Shown here in pieces: positions 1 to 9,233 of a stretch of DNA of 64,000 nt. Numbering within the stretch: the stretch's first letter is position 1; every line of letters starts with the position of its first letter. The notes beneath the pieces are model-generated. The model was not told the DNA's origin, ran no database searches, and saw nothing but the letters and a program-made list of their open reading frames with translations. Made by a program: the position numbers and the translations under genes. Where the stretch lies: positions 62,001-126,000 of the forward strand of contig NZ_PZKN01000008.1 of assembly GCF_003046795.1 (NCBI RefSeq), read 5' to 3'. This DNA comes from Desulfonatronum sp. SC1. Lineage in GTDB: Bacteria; Desulfobacterota; Desulfovibrionia; Desulfovibrionales; Desulfonatronaceae.

Positions 1-156
1 GAACTGGCCGACACGATGGACAAGGGCACGGGCCAAGGACAAGCCGTTCCATCCGAGGATTTCTCCGAAATAGCCAAACGCCTGGCCTTTGTGGCCAACC
101 GCTTGCAACACATCGCGGAAACCTGGAGCAGGGCAGGCGCCTCAACACCTAACTGA
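1..156 (+). CDS. C-terminal end of an unidentified protein (partial)
   Basis: An open frame runs from the first base to a TGA at 154-156 and gives the last 51 residues of a protein whose start lies outside the window. The tail is polar and probably helical, with alternating charged and hydrophobic residues (FSEIAKRLAFVANRLQHI), and ends in a short Ala/Ser/Thr-rich stretch. No domain can be recognised from so little sequence. The steady codon usage and absence of stops suggest it is real. Confidence 0.5.
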   Translation, partial: ELADTMDKGTGQGQAVPSEDFSEIAKRLAFVANRLQHIAETWSRAGASTPN

Positions 157-287
157 AACCCTTATCAGGCCCCACATCTCGGATCGTTCACAATCTGTTG
201 GCGCGTCGGGGGCTCTCCGTAACAATTTGATATCCCTGCCTCGTAACTATTCAGCACATATGGTGCCTGATCATTCTCCAGTTCTGG

Positions 288-358
288 ATTCCGGCTTTCG
301 CCGGAATAACGAATTGGAGCAAGCCTTTTCCACGTTAGTCATGTCGGCGAAGGCCGAC
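288..358. repeat. Two REP-like hairpins in the gap before the pilT-like gene
   Basis: The 261-base gap 157-417 holds no convincing gene. It contains a perfect 8-bp hairpin at 288-307 (ATTCCGGC, loop TTTC, complement) of the kind that recurs in many proteobacterial genomes, and a second 6-bp hairpin at 343-358 (GTCGGC, loop GAAG, GCCGAC). Because the genes on both sides end here (convergent), the hairpins could help transcription termination, but neither has a clear T-run. Confidence 0.45.
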
Positions 359-417
359 GCGTTTACGCTATCCAGATATTTTTTCTGCCTCTTCTGAGTA
401 GTTGCCCTGCCTCTTTT

Positions 418-1713
418 TTAAGTCCTTGAGCAGATTTTTTCTCCCAAGTTGCTCAGGGTCTCCAGGTACTCCTCTATTTCATCCAAGTTTTCAGGCATGA
501 CCAGGCCATTGGGGTTGGTTTGTTTCGCTTTCTGACGGGCCACGAAATCCGTTGCTGTGGATTTTTTCATCGCTCGAGGCTCGCCGGAGGGAGGCGGACT
601 TCCTGTTATTTCGTCGTCCTTGGCTGCATATATGTTCACCAGTGGTGAAATGTGCTCATTTTGGGCGTTCTTAATCACTGAAGGTTTGAATGAGGCCGCG
701 GGCGAGACGAGTTGGCGGTTATTGGCCAGAAACTCAGATCGGTAGCGATTGGACGTGAACATCATATCCTCGCTGCCCATTTCAATGGCCGACTCCAACT
801 GCGTGGTGCGACCTTCGCGGATCAACCCACGAATTGCCGGGGTGGAACGCATGATGGAAAGTACTGGAACCTGGAATCCTTCGGACGGGAAGAATTCCAG
901 GTGTTGGATGACGATTCCGACCAGGGATGTGGAAATCTGGTGGCGGACAAGATTCTGGGCGTCGGGAGGGAAGGCGTTGAATAAACGGAAAAGAGCTTCT
1001 TCAGCGTTACCGGCGTGCAAGGTGGCAATGACCAAATGGCCGGATTCCGAGGCGTTCAGGGTCAGGCGGATGGTCGGGGCCTCGCGAAGTTCTCCGACCA
1101 TGATTACATCCGGAGCTTCACGCAGAACGTCCGTCAAGCCTTGTTCAAAGGTTTGAAAATGGACGCCCAACTCTCGCTGTTCCACAAAAGCCTGACAAGT
1201 GGAGAAGCGGTACTCCACGGGGTCTTCCAGAGTGACCACGTGAGCCGGACGTTCGTTATTGATGGCTTCCAGCATGGCAGCGATGGTCGTGGACTTGCCG
1301 CTGCCGGTTGAACCGCAAATCAGGACGAGACCGGACTTTGCCCGGCTGAAGTCCCTCAGGGATGGGTGCAGGTTTAGGCTTTCGAAATCCGGAATGCATC
1401 CGGGCAGAAAACGTATCGCCATGGACAGACCACGGGTGGTGGCGAAAATATTAATGCGCAGCCGAGCCCCGGCTAGGGATAACCCCATGTCTACGGACCA
1501 ACGGTCACGGAGCATGGCCAAGTGTCCCCTGGTGGCAATGGCCTTGACCAGCTCGTCGACTTCGGTACCGGTGAATCCCGCCCCCTTCTGAATATGAATC
1601 TTTCCATCCTTGCGAAGCACCAGGGGATGTCCGCTCGCTATGTGCAGGTCCGAAATCCCGTTGCGCATGCACTGCTCAACGATTTGGGTGAACCGAGATT
1701 TTATCGACGACAT
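418..1713 (-). CDS. PilT/PilU-like type IV pilus retraction ATPase
   Basis: Predicted cytoplasmic hexameric ATPase of the secretion/twitching family that would power pilus retraction. From the chosen start (431 residues) an N-terminal PAS-like part with SDLHI at 21-25 is followed by the RecA-type core: Walker A GSTGSGKS at 134-141, Asp box TLEDPVEY at 161-168, Walker B region PDVIMVGELR at 201-210 and His box HLVIATLH at 227-233. The start at 1713 was preferred to an in-frame ATG 33 bases upstream because AGGAG lies just before it. After about residue 325 there is an unusual roughly 100-residue polar tail without known domains, where PilT normally has a short helical end. The PilB-like ATPase at 7440-9233 may belong to the same machine. 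PilT and PilU cannot be told apart here. Confidence 0.88.
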   Translation of the reverse strand: MSSIKSRFTQIVEQCMRNGISDLHIASGHPLVLRKDGKIHIQKGAGFTGTEVDELVKAIATRGHLAMLRDRWSVDMGLSLAGARLRINIFATTRGLSMAIRFLPGCIPDFESLNLHPSLRDFSRAKSGLVLICGSTGSGKSTTIAAMLEAINNERPAHVVTLEDPVEYRFSTCQAFVEQRELGVHFQTFEQGLTDVLREAPDVIMVGELREAPTIRLTLNASESGHLVIATLHAGNAEEALFRLFNAFPPDAQNLVRHQISTSLVGIVIQHLEFFPSEGFQVPVLSIMRSTPAIRGLIREGRTTQLESAIEMGSEDMMFTSNRYRSEFLANNRQLVSPAASFKPSVIKNAQNEHISPLVNIYAAKDDEITGSPPPSGEPRAMKKSTATDFVARQKAKQTNPNGLVMPENLDEIEEYLETLSNLGEKICSRT

Positions 1714-2167
1714 CCTTGCTCCTTTCGATTTGTTTAGTGTTGACAAGATAGTTCACACCGGGACAAGTGCCAATAGTCGACAATATTCAGCTTGGCGTGG
1801 GGTAAAGAGCCTGGATACAGCCAAGCGCGAAACATGCTGGGTCGTTACAGAAGGAGTTCGTTTTCGAGTCGATGCCATTTGGTGGCAGTATCCAGTGGCC
1901 TCAAAGACTCCGGATTAAATTTTGTGATCAGTATTTCAAAATAGATACGGCCGCAACCCCTAGGGCAGGGGATCAATGCCACATCCCGCGTACTTGGAGT
2001 AAATAGCCGCTGAATATCCAGGCCGCCGAGCATCTTCGATACACAACTCCGCCCTGATGCATATCAGAGTCGGGAAAGCCTTGCCGCTAAAGGCCCAAAC
2101 CGAGGCATCACGAGAGAGCCGTTCGCGGTTCCTCATATTTTCGGATTGAGACCAGTCATCGTGGTTC
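1714..2167. other. Gap with no convincing gene
   Basis: These 454 bases lie between the pilT-like gene and the end of cca. Short minus-strand frames exist (1960-2184, 74 codons, overlapping the end of cca; 1845-2033), but neither shows a recognisable domain or ribosome-binding site. The promoter of the pilT-like gene should lie near 1715-1800. No strong terminator hairpin was seen for cca. Confidence 0.4.
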
Positions 2168-4813
2168 TCATTGTTTGAACCCATCCACCAGCTTCCCGGC
2201 CAGAACCAGTTGGCTGTTCCGGTCCGGAGCCTTGTCGTCGATCATGGCCGCCTGGACGGCCCGGAGGATTTCGGAATAGTGCGGCCCGGGTGGCAGGCCC
2301 ATGGCTTTGAGGTCCTTGCCGGTCACCGCGACTTTCTGGGTCCTGAGCTGGGTCAGGAAGAGGGAGATGTTCCGGCGGATGGCCTCCTTTTGACCGCGAG
2401 CCATCAGGAACAGAATCGACTCCAGGGGCAGTTGGTTGAGGATGAAGAACAGCTCGCTGATGGCCCCGTTGCGGCTTTGCCACTGGCTCAGCAGGTGAAT
2501 GGTTTCATCCAGGGAACGGCGCATGCCCCACAGGGATGTTTCGTCTTTGTCCGAAAAGTTCAGGCGACGCATCAGGATTTGAAACTGGGCGTCGTCCAGG
2601 GCCGAGGCCAGGCCGAGGAAATAGAGTTTCCAGGACTGGGCCTTGGGTTCCAGGTAGAGCAGGCGGTACCAGTTCAGAACCCGTTCCACCTCGCCCAGGG
2701 TGGTTTCCAGTTGGTCGGTGAGCCGGAGCAGGGGATGGAGCACCTGGAGCAGGGTGAAGCCGTCCATCCGCCGGAAGCAGGCCAGGACTTCGCGTTCCTC
2801 CATGATCAGACGCAGTTCCTGGAACAGCCGACGCCCGGAGAGCTTCTGAAACAGGTTCAGGTTCATGGCGTTCTTGATCAGTCGTTCAGTCTGACGGTCC
2901 ATCCGGAAGTGAAAGCGCTGCTCGAAGCGGATGGCCCGCAGGATGCGGGTCGGGTCCTCCACGAAGCTCAGGGAGTGCAGCACGCGGATGGTCCGCTCCT
3001 TGATGTCCTTTTGAGCCGAGAAAAAGTCTACCAGATTGCCGAAATGGTCTGGCGTGAGGCGCACCGCCAGGGCGTTAATGGTGAAGTCCCGGCGGTAGAG
3101 GTCCATCTTGATGGAGGAGAGCTCCACCGTGGGCAGGGCCGTGGGGTACTGGTAATATTCCAGGCGGGCCGTGGCCACGTCCACCTTCTGGCCGTCCGGG
3201 AGGATGACCACGGCGGTCTGGAATTTCTTGTGCATCCGGATCCGTCCGTCCAGTTCGCGGCTGAAAAGCTGGGCAAAGCCGATCCCGTCGCCCTCCACCA
3301 CCAGGTCGATGTCCAGGTTCGGCCGGTTCAGCAGGATGTCCCGGATGAAGCCGCCCACGGCGTAGACGTCCACGCCCATGTCACGGCCAAGGGCTCCGGC
3401 GTGCTCCAACAAGCCAAGGATGGGCTCCGGCAGCCGGGAGCGGAGCATGCTCTTGATGTTGCGCTCGGTTTTGCGCTCGGGCAACAAAAACTCCGGAATC
3501 CGCGCGGATTCCTGGATGAAGATGGTGATCAGGTCCGTACGGGTGATCACCGCGCTGACGTGGCCGTCCTCCATCACCGGTACGAGGCGCTGCCTCTGGC
3601 CCAGGATGATCTCCATCACCGCGTAGAGATCGTTCTCGGGCGTGAGCACGGCCACGTCCCGCTGCATGTACTCGTCCACGGTCAGTTCGCCCAGACCGTG
3701 GCCCACGGCCCGGTCCGAAAGCTGGTGCTCCAGGATGCCGACGCAGGCCCCATCCTTTTGGACCACGGGAATGGCCTTCAGGCCGTAGCGGGTCATGATT
3801 TCCGTGGCTTGGATCAGGGTCGTGCCCTCGGGCACGGTGACCGCGGGCTTGGACATGAAGTCTCGGACCAGGATCTGTGGGTTGATATGCGAGTAGAGCA
3901 GGGCGAACAGCTCGTCCTTGATTTCGGACAGAGTGCGGTCCTTGATGGTCGCGGAGGCGGCGTAGACGTGCCCCCCGCCGCCGAAAAAGCCGCAGATCCG
4001 CCCCACGTCCACCTCCGGGCGCCGACTGCGGGCAATGAGATGCACTCGGTCGTTCATCCGGGCCAGGGCGAAGAGCACCCGGATATTCTCCATGTCCACC
4101 AGCTTGTGCACCAGCACGGCGAAATCCCCCACGTACTCGTCCACGCTGACCTCGGTGATCACCACCTCGATCCCATTGATTTCGTGCACCGCGGCCGTGC
4201 CGAGCATGGCGTGCAGCAGATGGATCTGCTGCGCGCTCAGGTCCCGGGTGATCAGGTCCGAGATGGTGTCCAGGTCCATGCCCCGGGCCAGGAGCCAGGA
4301 AGCGGCGTCAAAGTCGTGGGTGGTGGTGGAGGAAAAGGTGAAAGCCCCAGTGTCCTCGTAAATGCCCAGTCCCATGATCGTGGCCTCGTCCGGGCTCACG
4401 GCCAGTCCTCGCTTGCGGATCTCCCGGACCAGAATGGCCGTGGTCGATCCCCAAGGCTGAACCACGCTTTTCTGGGCCGGCAGGTCCTCCTCCGAATCCG
4501 GATGGTGGTCGTAGACGTGGATGGTCAGGCCGGGCTGCTCCAACACGGAGCGGACATGCTCCACCCTGGAGCGCTGTCGGGTGTCCACCACCACCAGTTG
4601 TTCCACTGCCGATGCGTCGATCTCCTTCATGGACTGGAAATTGAAGAGATAGGTTGCGCTCTGAATGAAAAAATTACGCAGGTTTTTTTCCTGACTGCCC
4701 GGAAAAATCAGCGCCGCGTCCGGATACAGCTTGCCCGCGGCGACCATGGCCGCCAGGGCGTCGAAATCGGCGTTGTTGTGGGCGGTGATCAGGGTTTTGG
4801 GAGATGTGGGCAT
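2168..4813 (-). CDS. cca: tRNA nucleotidyltransferase with DHH and CBS domains (CCA- or A-adding)
   Basis: An 881-residue fusion. Residues about 1-310 form a DHH/DHHA1 phosphoesterase module, with YDHHPD and the glycine-rich GGGGH signature. About 315-440 is a pair of CBS domains. From about 465 onward is a class II poly(A) polymerase/CCA-adding head, with AVGGFIRDILLNRPNLDIDL giving the glycine motif and DxD metal ligands, then RRDFTINA and an Arg-rich RNA-binding region. The protein would complete or repair the 3' CCA of tRNAs. In several deltaproteobacteria this fused form is one of a split pair in which one enzyme adds C and the other A, so it may only add A; the sequence does not settle this. 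The start follows xerD by 14 bases and has no clear Shine-Dalgarno, only TGAACC repeats. Confidence 0.92.
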   Translation of the reverse strand: MPTSPKTLITAHNNADFDALAAMVAAGKLYPDAALIFPGSQEKNLRNFFIQSATYLFNFQSMKEIDASAVEQLVVVDTRQRSRVEHVRSVLEQPGLTIHVYDHHPDSEEDLPAQKSVVQPWGSTTAILVREIRKRGLAVSPDEATIMGLGIYEDTGAFTFSSTTTHDFDAASWLLARGMDLDTISDLITRDLSAQQIHLLHAMLGTAAVHEINGIEVVITEVSVDEYVGDFAVLVHKLVDMENIRVLFALARMNDRVHLIARSRRPEVDVGRICGFFGGGGHVYAASATIKDRTLSEIKDELFALLYSHINPQILVRDFMSKPAVTVPEGTTLIQATEIMTRYGLKAIPVVQKDGACVGILEHQLSDRAVGHGLGELTVDEYMQRDVAVLTPENDLYAVMEIILGQRQRLVPVMEDGHVSAVITRTDLITIFIQESARIPEFLLPERKTERNIKSMLRSRLPEPILGLLEHAGALGRDMGVDVYAVGGFIRDILLNRPNLDIDLVVEGDGIGFAQLFSRELDGRIRMHKKFQTAVVILPDGQKVDVATARLEYYQYPTALPTVELSSIKMDLYRRDFTINALAVRLTPDHFGNLVDFFSAQKDIKERTIRVLHSLSFVEDPTRILRAIRFEQRFHFRMDRQTERLIKNAMNLNLFQKLSGRRLFQELRLIMEEREVLACFRRMDGFTLLQVLHPLLRLTDQLETTLGEVERVLNWYRLLYLEPKAQSWKLYFLGLASALDDAQFQILMRRLNFSDKDETSLWGMRRSLDETIHLLSQWQSRNGAISELFFILNQLPLESILFLMARGQKEAIRRNISLFLTQLRTQKVAVTGKDLKAMGLPPGPHYSEILRAVQAAMIDDKAPDRNSQLVLAGKLVDGFKQ

Positions 4814-4845
4814 TTGGGGTTCACGGTTCAGGTTTTGGGGGTTGG
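4814..4845 (-). repeat. TGAACC-type leader repeat before cca
   Basis: On the minus strand the bases just before the cca start read CCTGAACCGTGAACCCC. The same kind of short TGAACC tandem occurs just before the genes at 40377 and 54720, where a Shine-Dalgarno is likewise missing. The segment overlaps the xerD stop region and lies beside a run of C on the minus strand. Confidence 0.4.
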
Positions 4846-5814
4846 GGGGGGCGTGGTTCGCGGAGGATGCTTGGGCTGGGGCTGAGAGGTTGTGGAGCGA
4901 CTGCGCGGATGGTGTTTTTGGTGTTGGCTTTTCAGGCGCGAAGTCTGGACATGGGTGTAGATTTCCGTGGCCAGGATGTCGGCGTGGCCCAGGAGGATCT
5001 GCACGGTGCGCAGGTCGGCCCCGCCTTCCAGCAGGTGCGTGGCAAAGGAGTGGCGCAGGGTATGCGGGGAGATGGGTTGGCGGATGCCGGCCTTTTGGGC
5101 GTAGGCCTTGATCAGCTTCCAGACTCCCTGGCGGGTCAGCCCCTTGCCGGAGCGGTTTAGAAACAGGACATCCGTTTTCGGCCTGAAAGCCGGACGCCAG
5201 TTCTGGATGTAGATGTCCAGGTATTTCCCGGCCGAGGCGTGCATCGGCACGACCCGTTCCTTGCGGCCCTTGCCAAAGACCCGTAGCAATCCGGCCTGCA
5301 GGTCCACGTCCCCGGGACGCAGGCCGATCAGTTCCGAGACCCGCAGCCCCGCGGCGTAGAGCAGATCGAGCATGGTCCGGTCCCGAAACCCCAGCTTGTC
5401 GTTAAGATTCGGCTGGGCCAGCAGGGCCGTGACCTCCTCCCGCCCGAGTACGTCCGGAAGGTGGCGGGGCAGTTTGGGGTTTTCCAGTTTCTCCAACGGA
5501 CTCTCGGCGATCAGCCGCTCTCGAACCAGAAACGCGAACAGGCCGCGCAACGTGGCCAGGTGCCGGGCCAGGGAGCGGTTTTGCAGTCCGGCTTGGCGCA
5601 GGTGCAGCAAGTACAGTAAAGCGTGTTGGCTGGAAAAGCGCTCCAACTCCAGCCCCTCTGGGCTTAGAAAGCGTTGCAGAGACTCCAGGTCCGTGGTGTA
5701 GGCGGCCACGCTGTTTTCCGCAAGCCCCTTTTCCACCAGGATGTATTCCAGAAAACGATCCATCCAGGGATGCAGGGCTGGGGAAGAGGGTGGAGGCGAG
5801 GGGAGGGAAGGCAT
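4828..5814 (-). CDS. xerD: XerC/XerD-type tyrosine recombinase
   Basis: Site-specific recombinase, probably resolving chromosome dimers at dif. From the ATG at 5814 (328 residues), an N-terminal SAM-like DNA-binding domain covers about 15-105 and the catalytic domain about 120-300. All catalytic residues are visible: R158 (AAGLRVSEL), K182 (FGKGRKER), H251 and R254 (HTLRHSF), H277 (LLGHADI) and nucleophile Y286 (IYTHV). The frame stays open upstream to 5955, but that part looks non-coding. Neither start has a good Shine-Dalgarno. The protein carries an extra tail of about 25 residues rich in Pro, Thr, Ser and Lys after the usual end near HHPR. cca follows 14 bases downstream. XerC versus XerD is uncertain. 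Confidence 0.88.
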   Translation of the reverse strand: MPSLPSPPPSSPALHPWMDRFLEYILVEKGLAENSVAAYTTDLESLQRFLSPEGLELERFSSQHALLYLLHLRQAGLQNRSLARHLATLRGLFAFLVRERLIAESPLEKLENPKLPRHLPDVLGREEVTALLAQPNLNDKLGFRDRTMLDLLYAAGLRVSELIGLRPGDVDLQAGLLRVFGKGRKERVVPMHASAGKYLDIYIQNWRPAFRPKTDVLFLNRSGKGLTRQGVWKLIKAYAQKAGIRQPISPHTLRHSFATHLLEGGADLRTVQILLGHADILATEIYTHVQTSRLKSQHQKHHPRSRSTTSQPQPKHPPRTTPPPTPKT

Positions 5815-5980
5815 GGGGTAACCGGATGGAGCACGAGGCGGCTGGGCAAGCGTTGCTGGATCGCAATTCTTTTTGACCGTTATATGAAATGCGGGGTCAT
5901 ATTTCTTGTGGAGGGCATGTTCTTGCTTTATCCTCCCACAAAAAGCGACAATCAATATTGACGAGAAAGGGGGAACGGAT

Positions 5981-7198
5981 ATGCAGTCATTGCGGGAATT
6001 GTACCGCTATGGGATGGGGCCGTCCAGCAGTCATACCATGGGGCCGCGCCGGGCCGCGGAGATGTTTCGGGCGCGTCATCCGCAAACCGCCAGGGTCCGG
6101 GTCACGCTGTACGGCAGCTTGAGCCTGACAGGGCGCGGCCACCTGACGGACCAGGCGGTTGCCCAGGGCTTGCTGCCTCTGCCCTGCGACGTGATCTGGA
6201 GCGAGGAGGCGTTGGCTGAGCATCCCAATGGCATGCAGTTCGAGGCCCTGGCCGCGGACGGCGGCTCCCTGGAATCATGGACCGTCTTCAGCATCGGCGG
6301 CGGGGAGTTGCGGGAGGCCGGGCAAAGCGGGGCCGAAACCCCGAAGCTCTATGCCCAGACGACCATGAAGGAAATCCTGGATTGGGCCGAGTCACGGGGC
6401 AAGCCTCTCTGGGCTCTGGCCGAGGCGGTGGAAGGGTCGGATCTCTGGGATCATCTGGGCTTTGTCTGGCTGAAAATGCAGGAGGCTATCGCCGCCGGGC
6501 TGGATGAGGAAGGGTCGCTTCCCGGAGGGTTGAACCTGCAACGCAAGGCCAGGGGGTTTTTAACCCGGGTCAAACAACTGCGCCGCTCCGCCGGACGGAC
6601 CGGGCTTCTCTCGGCCCATGCCCTGGCCGTGTCCGAGCACAATGCCGCCGGGGGCTTCGTGGTCACCGCGCCCACCTGCGGTTCATGCGGCGTCCTGCCC
6701 GCTGTGCTGTCGTATCTGCAACGGGATTTGGGCCTGGAGGACGAATACCTGCTGCGGGCACTGGCCACGGCTGGGCTGGTGGGCAACGTGGTCAAGCACA
6801 ATGCCTCCATTTCCGGGGCAGAGGTGGGGTGCCAGGGGGAAGTGGGCGTGGCCTGCGCCATGGCCGCGGCCGCGGCGGCGCAGCTCCTGGGCGGGTCGCC
6901 GCATCAGATCGAATACGCGGCGGAAATCGGCCTGGAGCACCACCTGGGGTTGACCTGCGATCCGATCCTGGGGCTGGTCCAGGTGCCCTGCATCGAGCGC
7001 AACGCCTTTGCGGCCATTCGCGCCCTGGCAGCGGCGGAATACGCCCTTCTCTCCGACGGTCGCCACCTGATCAGCTTCGACCAGGTGGTGGAAGCCATGC
7101 AGCAAACCGGCCACGACCTGCCCAGCCTGTACCGGGAAACGGCCCTGGGCGGATTGGCCAAGGTCTACCAGGGTGCGCGGGACCGGGAGCAGGCCTGA
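5981..7198 (+). CDS. sdaA: L-serine ammonia-lyase, iron-sulfur-dependent, single chain
   Basis: Deaminates L-serine to pyruvate and ammonia using a 4Fe-4S cluster. The 405-residue protein has the N-terminal beta domain with GPSSSHTMGPRRAA (13-26) and the C-terminal alpha domain. Cysteine candidates for the cluster are C233 (PTCGSCG), C284 (EVGCQGE), C326 (GLTCDP) and C337 (VPCIER). Both domains are in one chain, as in E. coli SdaA rather than the split Bacillus form. The ATG at 5981 was chosen because AAAGGGGGAA precedes it and the homologous start lies there; the open frame reaches upstream to 5906. It is divergent from xerD. The enzyme is oxygen-sensitive, fitting an anaerobe. A perfect 14-bp hairpin lies about 70 bases after the stop. 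Confidence 0.93.
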   Translation: MQSLRELYRYGMGPSSSHTMGPRRAAEMFRARHPQTARVRVTLYGSLSLTGRGHLTDQAVAQGLLPLPCDVIWSEEALAEHPNGMQFEALAADGGSLESWTVFSIGGGELREAGQSGAETPKLYAQTTMKEILDWAESRGKPLWALAEAVEGSDLWDHLGFVWLKMQEAIAAGLDEEGSLPGGLNLQRKARGFLTRVKQLRRSAGRTGLLSAHALAVSEHNAAGGFVVTAPTCGSCGVLPAVLSYLQRDLGLEDEYLLRALATAGLVGNVVKHNASISGAEVGCQGEVGVACAMAAAAAAQLLGGSPHQIEYAAEIGLEHHLGLTCDPILGLVQVPCIERNAFAAIRALAAAEYALLSDGRHLISFDQVVEAMQQTGHDLPSLYRETALGGLAKVYQGARDREQA

Positions 7199-7214
7199 TA
7201 AGCAGTCATTTTGC

Positions 7215-7426
7215 GAACCACCCGCTCCCGTGGTCGCTCAAGGCTCCAAGGACGCCAAGTAAAAACATTTTTTGAAAGCAGAGGGGAAAGCTGCTTTCAA
7301 AAAAGGATTTGGCTCCCAAATAGTGAGCCGATAGGCGTGAAGTCTTTTGTCTCCTGCATGCATTCCAGCATAAGACACCAATTTTTCTTCTTGGCGCTCT
7401 CCGTGTCCTGAGCGAAGCGGGCGGTT
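7215..7426. repeat. Dispersed repeat, copy A (GAACCxCCCGCT ends)
   Basis: The segment begins GAACCACCCGCTCCCG and ends AAGCGGGCGGTT, so its ends are inverted repeats. Related segments lie at 21002-21083 (same orientation, short) and 62717-62916 (inverted orientation). Copies A and C also share an internal TTTTTTGAAAGCAG hairpin and the words CTCAAGG and CCTGAGCGAAG. No reading frame was seen in it. It sits between two convergent genes. Confidence 0.6.
7268..7304. terminator. Bidirectional terminator-like hairpin
   Basis: TTTTTTGAAAGCAG (7268-7281) is perfectly complementary to CTGCTTTCAAAAAA (7291-7304) around a 9-base loop. A run of T on either strand makes it a plausible intrinsic terminator for both sdaA and the convergent pilB-like gene. 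It lies inside repeat copy A. Confidence 0.6.
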
Positions 7427-7439
7427 TTCTTATAGCGGA

Positions 7440-9233
7440 TCACCCGTTCACCCCGCCTGTCACGCGCACGACCTCGTCCATGGTGGTCGTCCCGGCCAGC
7501 ACCTTGACGATCCCGCTTTGAAACAGGCTGGCCACGCCCTTGGCGCGAACCAGGCGACGCAGGGCGGTGAGGTTCGTGTCTTGGCGCACGGCGTCCTGGA
7601 CTTCCTCGTCAAAAGGCAAAATTTCGTGGATCCCGGTGCGGCCGAGGTAGCCGGTGTTGCGGCAGAACTCGCAGCCCGGTCCGGACCAGACCGTTTCCGG
7701 CGCGTCCAGGCCACTGCTTCGCCACAGTATGGCCTGATCCTCCGGGGTTTGAATCGGCACCTTGCAGTGCGGGCAGAGGGTGCGCACCAGACGTTGGGCC
7801 ACGATTCCGGCCAAGGCCGCGTTTATCAGAAAGGCGTCCAGCCCTAGATCCAGCAGCCGGGTGATGGAAGAGGCCGCGTCGTTGGTGTGCAGGGTGGAGA
7901 GGACCAAGTGGCCGGTCAGGGCGGCCTGGACCGCTTCCTGGGCCGTGTTCAGGTCGCGCATTTCCCCTATCATCACGATGTCCGGGTCCTGGCGCAGGAT
8001 GTGCCGGAGCACTTGGCCGAAATCCACTCCTATTTTGGGCTGAACCCCGATCTGGTTGAAATCGTCCACCACCATCTCGATGGGGTCCTCCAGGGTGAGC
8101 ACGTTCACGCCCGAGTGGGCCAGGGTTTTCATGGCCGAATACAAGGTGGTGGACTTGCCGCTGCCCGTGGGGCCGGTGACTAACACCAGGCTGTTGGAGC
8201 GGGCCAGGAAGGAGCGGAACAGGGCGAGTTTGTCCGGCTCCATGCCCAACTCGTCCAGTTTTTTGAGCGTGGTGTCGCTGGAGAGCAGGCGCAGGACCAT
8301 TTTTTCTCCGAAGGCCACGGGAATGGTGGAGATCCGGACATCAGTCCGGATGTCGTCCAGCACGAGCTGGACCCGTCCGTCCTGGGGCCGTCGCTTTTCA
8401 GAGATGTCCAGTCGGCTCAGGCCCTTGAGCCTGCTGATCATGGCCTGGTGCACGGTCAGCGGGAGGCGGTAAAGGGGATGGAGCACCCCGTCGATGCGAA
8501 ACCGAACCAGGGAAGCGTCGCGCTTGGGTTCCAGATGGATATCACTGGCCCGTTCCCGTAGAGCCGTGTGCAGAAGATAATCCACGGCCTTGCTGACATG
8601 CTTCTGTGAACGGGGATCCGATCGATCCCCGACCCGAACCCGCTGTTCCTGGTTGGCCAGGGACTCCGAAGCGCTGAGAAACTCCTGTTCCGCGGCCTTC
8701 ACGGCTTGGCGGAACTGGTAGAAATCGTCGATCAGCCGGGTGATTTCAGCCCGGGTGCCCAGAAACAAACGCAGCGGCAAGGTCGTGACCCGACACATGT
8801 CTTCCAAAAGTTCCGGGCGGAACGGGTTGTGGACCAGGATTTCCAGATGGCCGTCCACGATGCGCAGCGGAACCAGAAGATTGGTCCGGGCAAAGCCCTC
8901 GGAAATGGTCCGGGTGCTGACCTCCAGATCCAGTTCCAGCACGTCCAGCCGCTTGAACTCCAAGCCAAACCTGGCGGCCAGGGTCCGGAGAACGCTTTCC
9001 TCGGTCAGGCGCTCCCGAGGTGCCTTGGCCCGGGTCAGCTTCAGCCCCAAAAGCAGGTCCAACCCGGACAGCGGATCATCAAGAGCGATGTCCCGTTGCC
9101 GGGCCTGGTCCAGAACGATCCGTCGCCGTTCGGGGTCCAGTTCGCCGGCCTGTTCCAGAATGGGGAGCAGGTCGTTCAGGCTGTAGTCCAGGCGGGTGTG
9201 GGAATGGAAAGCGCAGTGGTCAATGGTGGTCAT
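7440..9233 (-). CDS. PilB/GspE-type assembly ATPase
   Basis: Predicted cytoplasmic ATPase that drives type IV pilus assembly or type II secretion. The 597-residue protein has an N-terminal GspE/MshEN-like region (to about 170), then the conserved ASDIHLEP at 229-236, Walker A GPTGSGKS at 354-361, Asp box LTLEDPIE, Walker B region DPDIVMIGEMRD and His box HLVLSTLHT. A tetracysteine zinc module (CPHC, later CEFC) follows, typical of PilB/GspE. The start at 9233 has AGGA about 7 bases upstream; the frame is open to 9335 but the extra part lacks homology. The gene stands alone, without other pilus or secretion genes beside it, so pilus versus type II secretion cannot be decided. Confidence 0.88.
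   Translation of the reverse strand: MTTIDHCAFHSHTRLDYSLNDLLPILEQAGELDPERRRIVLDQARQRDIALDDPLSGLDLLLGLKLTRAKAPRERLTEESVLRTLAARFGLEFKRLDVLELDLEVSTRTISEGFARTNLLVPLRIVDGHLEILVHNPFRPELLEDMCRVTTLPLRLFLGTRAEITRLIDDFYQFRQAVKAAEQEFLSASESLANQEQRVRVGDRSDPRSQKHVSKAVDYLLHTALRERASDIHLEPKRDASLVRFRIDGVLHPLYRLPLTVHQAMISRLKGLSRLDISEKRRPQDGRVQLVLDDIRTDVRISTIPVAFGEKMVLRLLSSDTTLKKLDELGMEPDKLALFRSFLARSNSLVLVTGPTGSGKSTTLYSAMKTLAHSGVNVLTLEDPIEMVVDDFNQIGVQPKIGVDFGQVLRHILRQDPDIVMIGEMRDLNTAQEAVQAALTGHLVLSTLHTNDAASSITRLLDLGLDAFLINAALAGIVAQRLVRTLCPHCKVPIQTPEDQAILWRSSGLDAPETVWSGPGCEFCRNTGYLGRTGIHEILPFDEEVQDAVRQDTNLTALRRLVRAKGVASLFQSGIVKVLAGTTTMDEVVRVTGGVNG

Noticed and set aside
1960-2184. 74-codon minus-strand frame overlapping the end of cca
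   Set aside because: No Shine-Dalgarno, no domain, and base composition like non-coding DNA; kept only as a note in the gap entry.
2171-4885. 904-codon open frame on the plus strand across cca
   Set aside because: It is the antisense of cca. Its protein has repetitive His/Val/Asp/Gln composition and no domain, typical of a shadow frame in GC-rich DNA; cca itself shows all family motifs.
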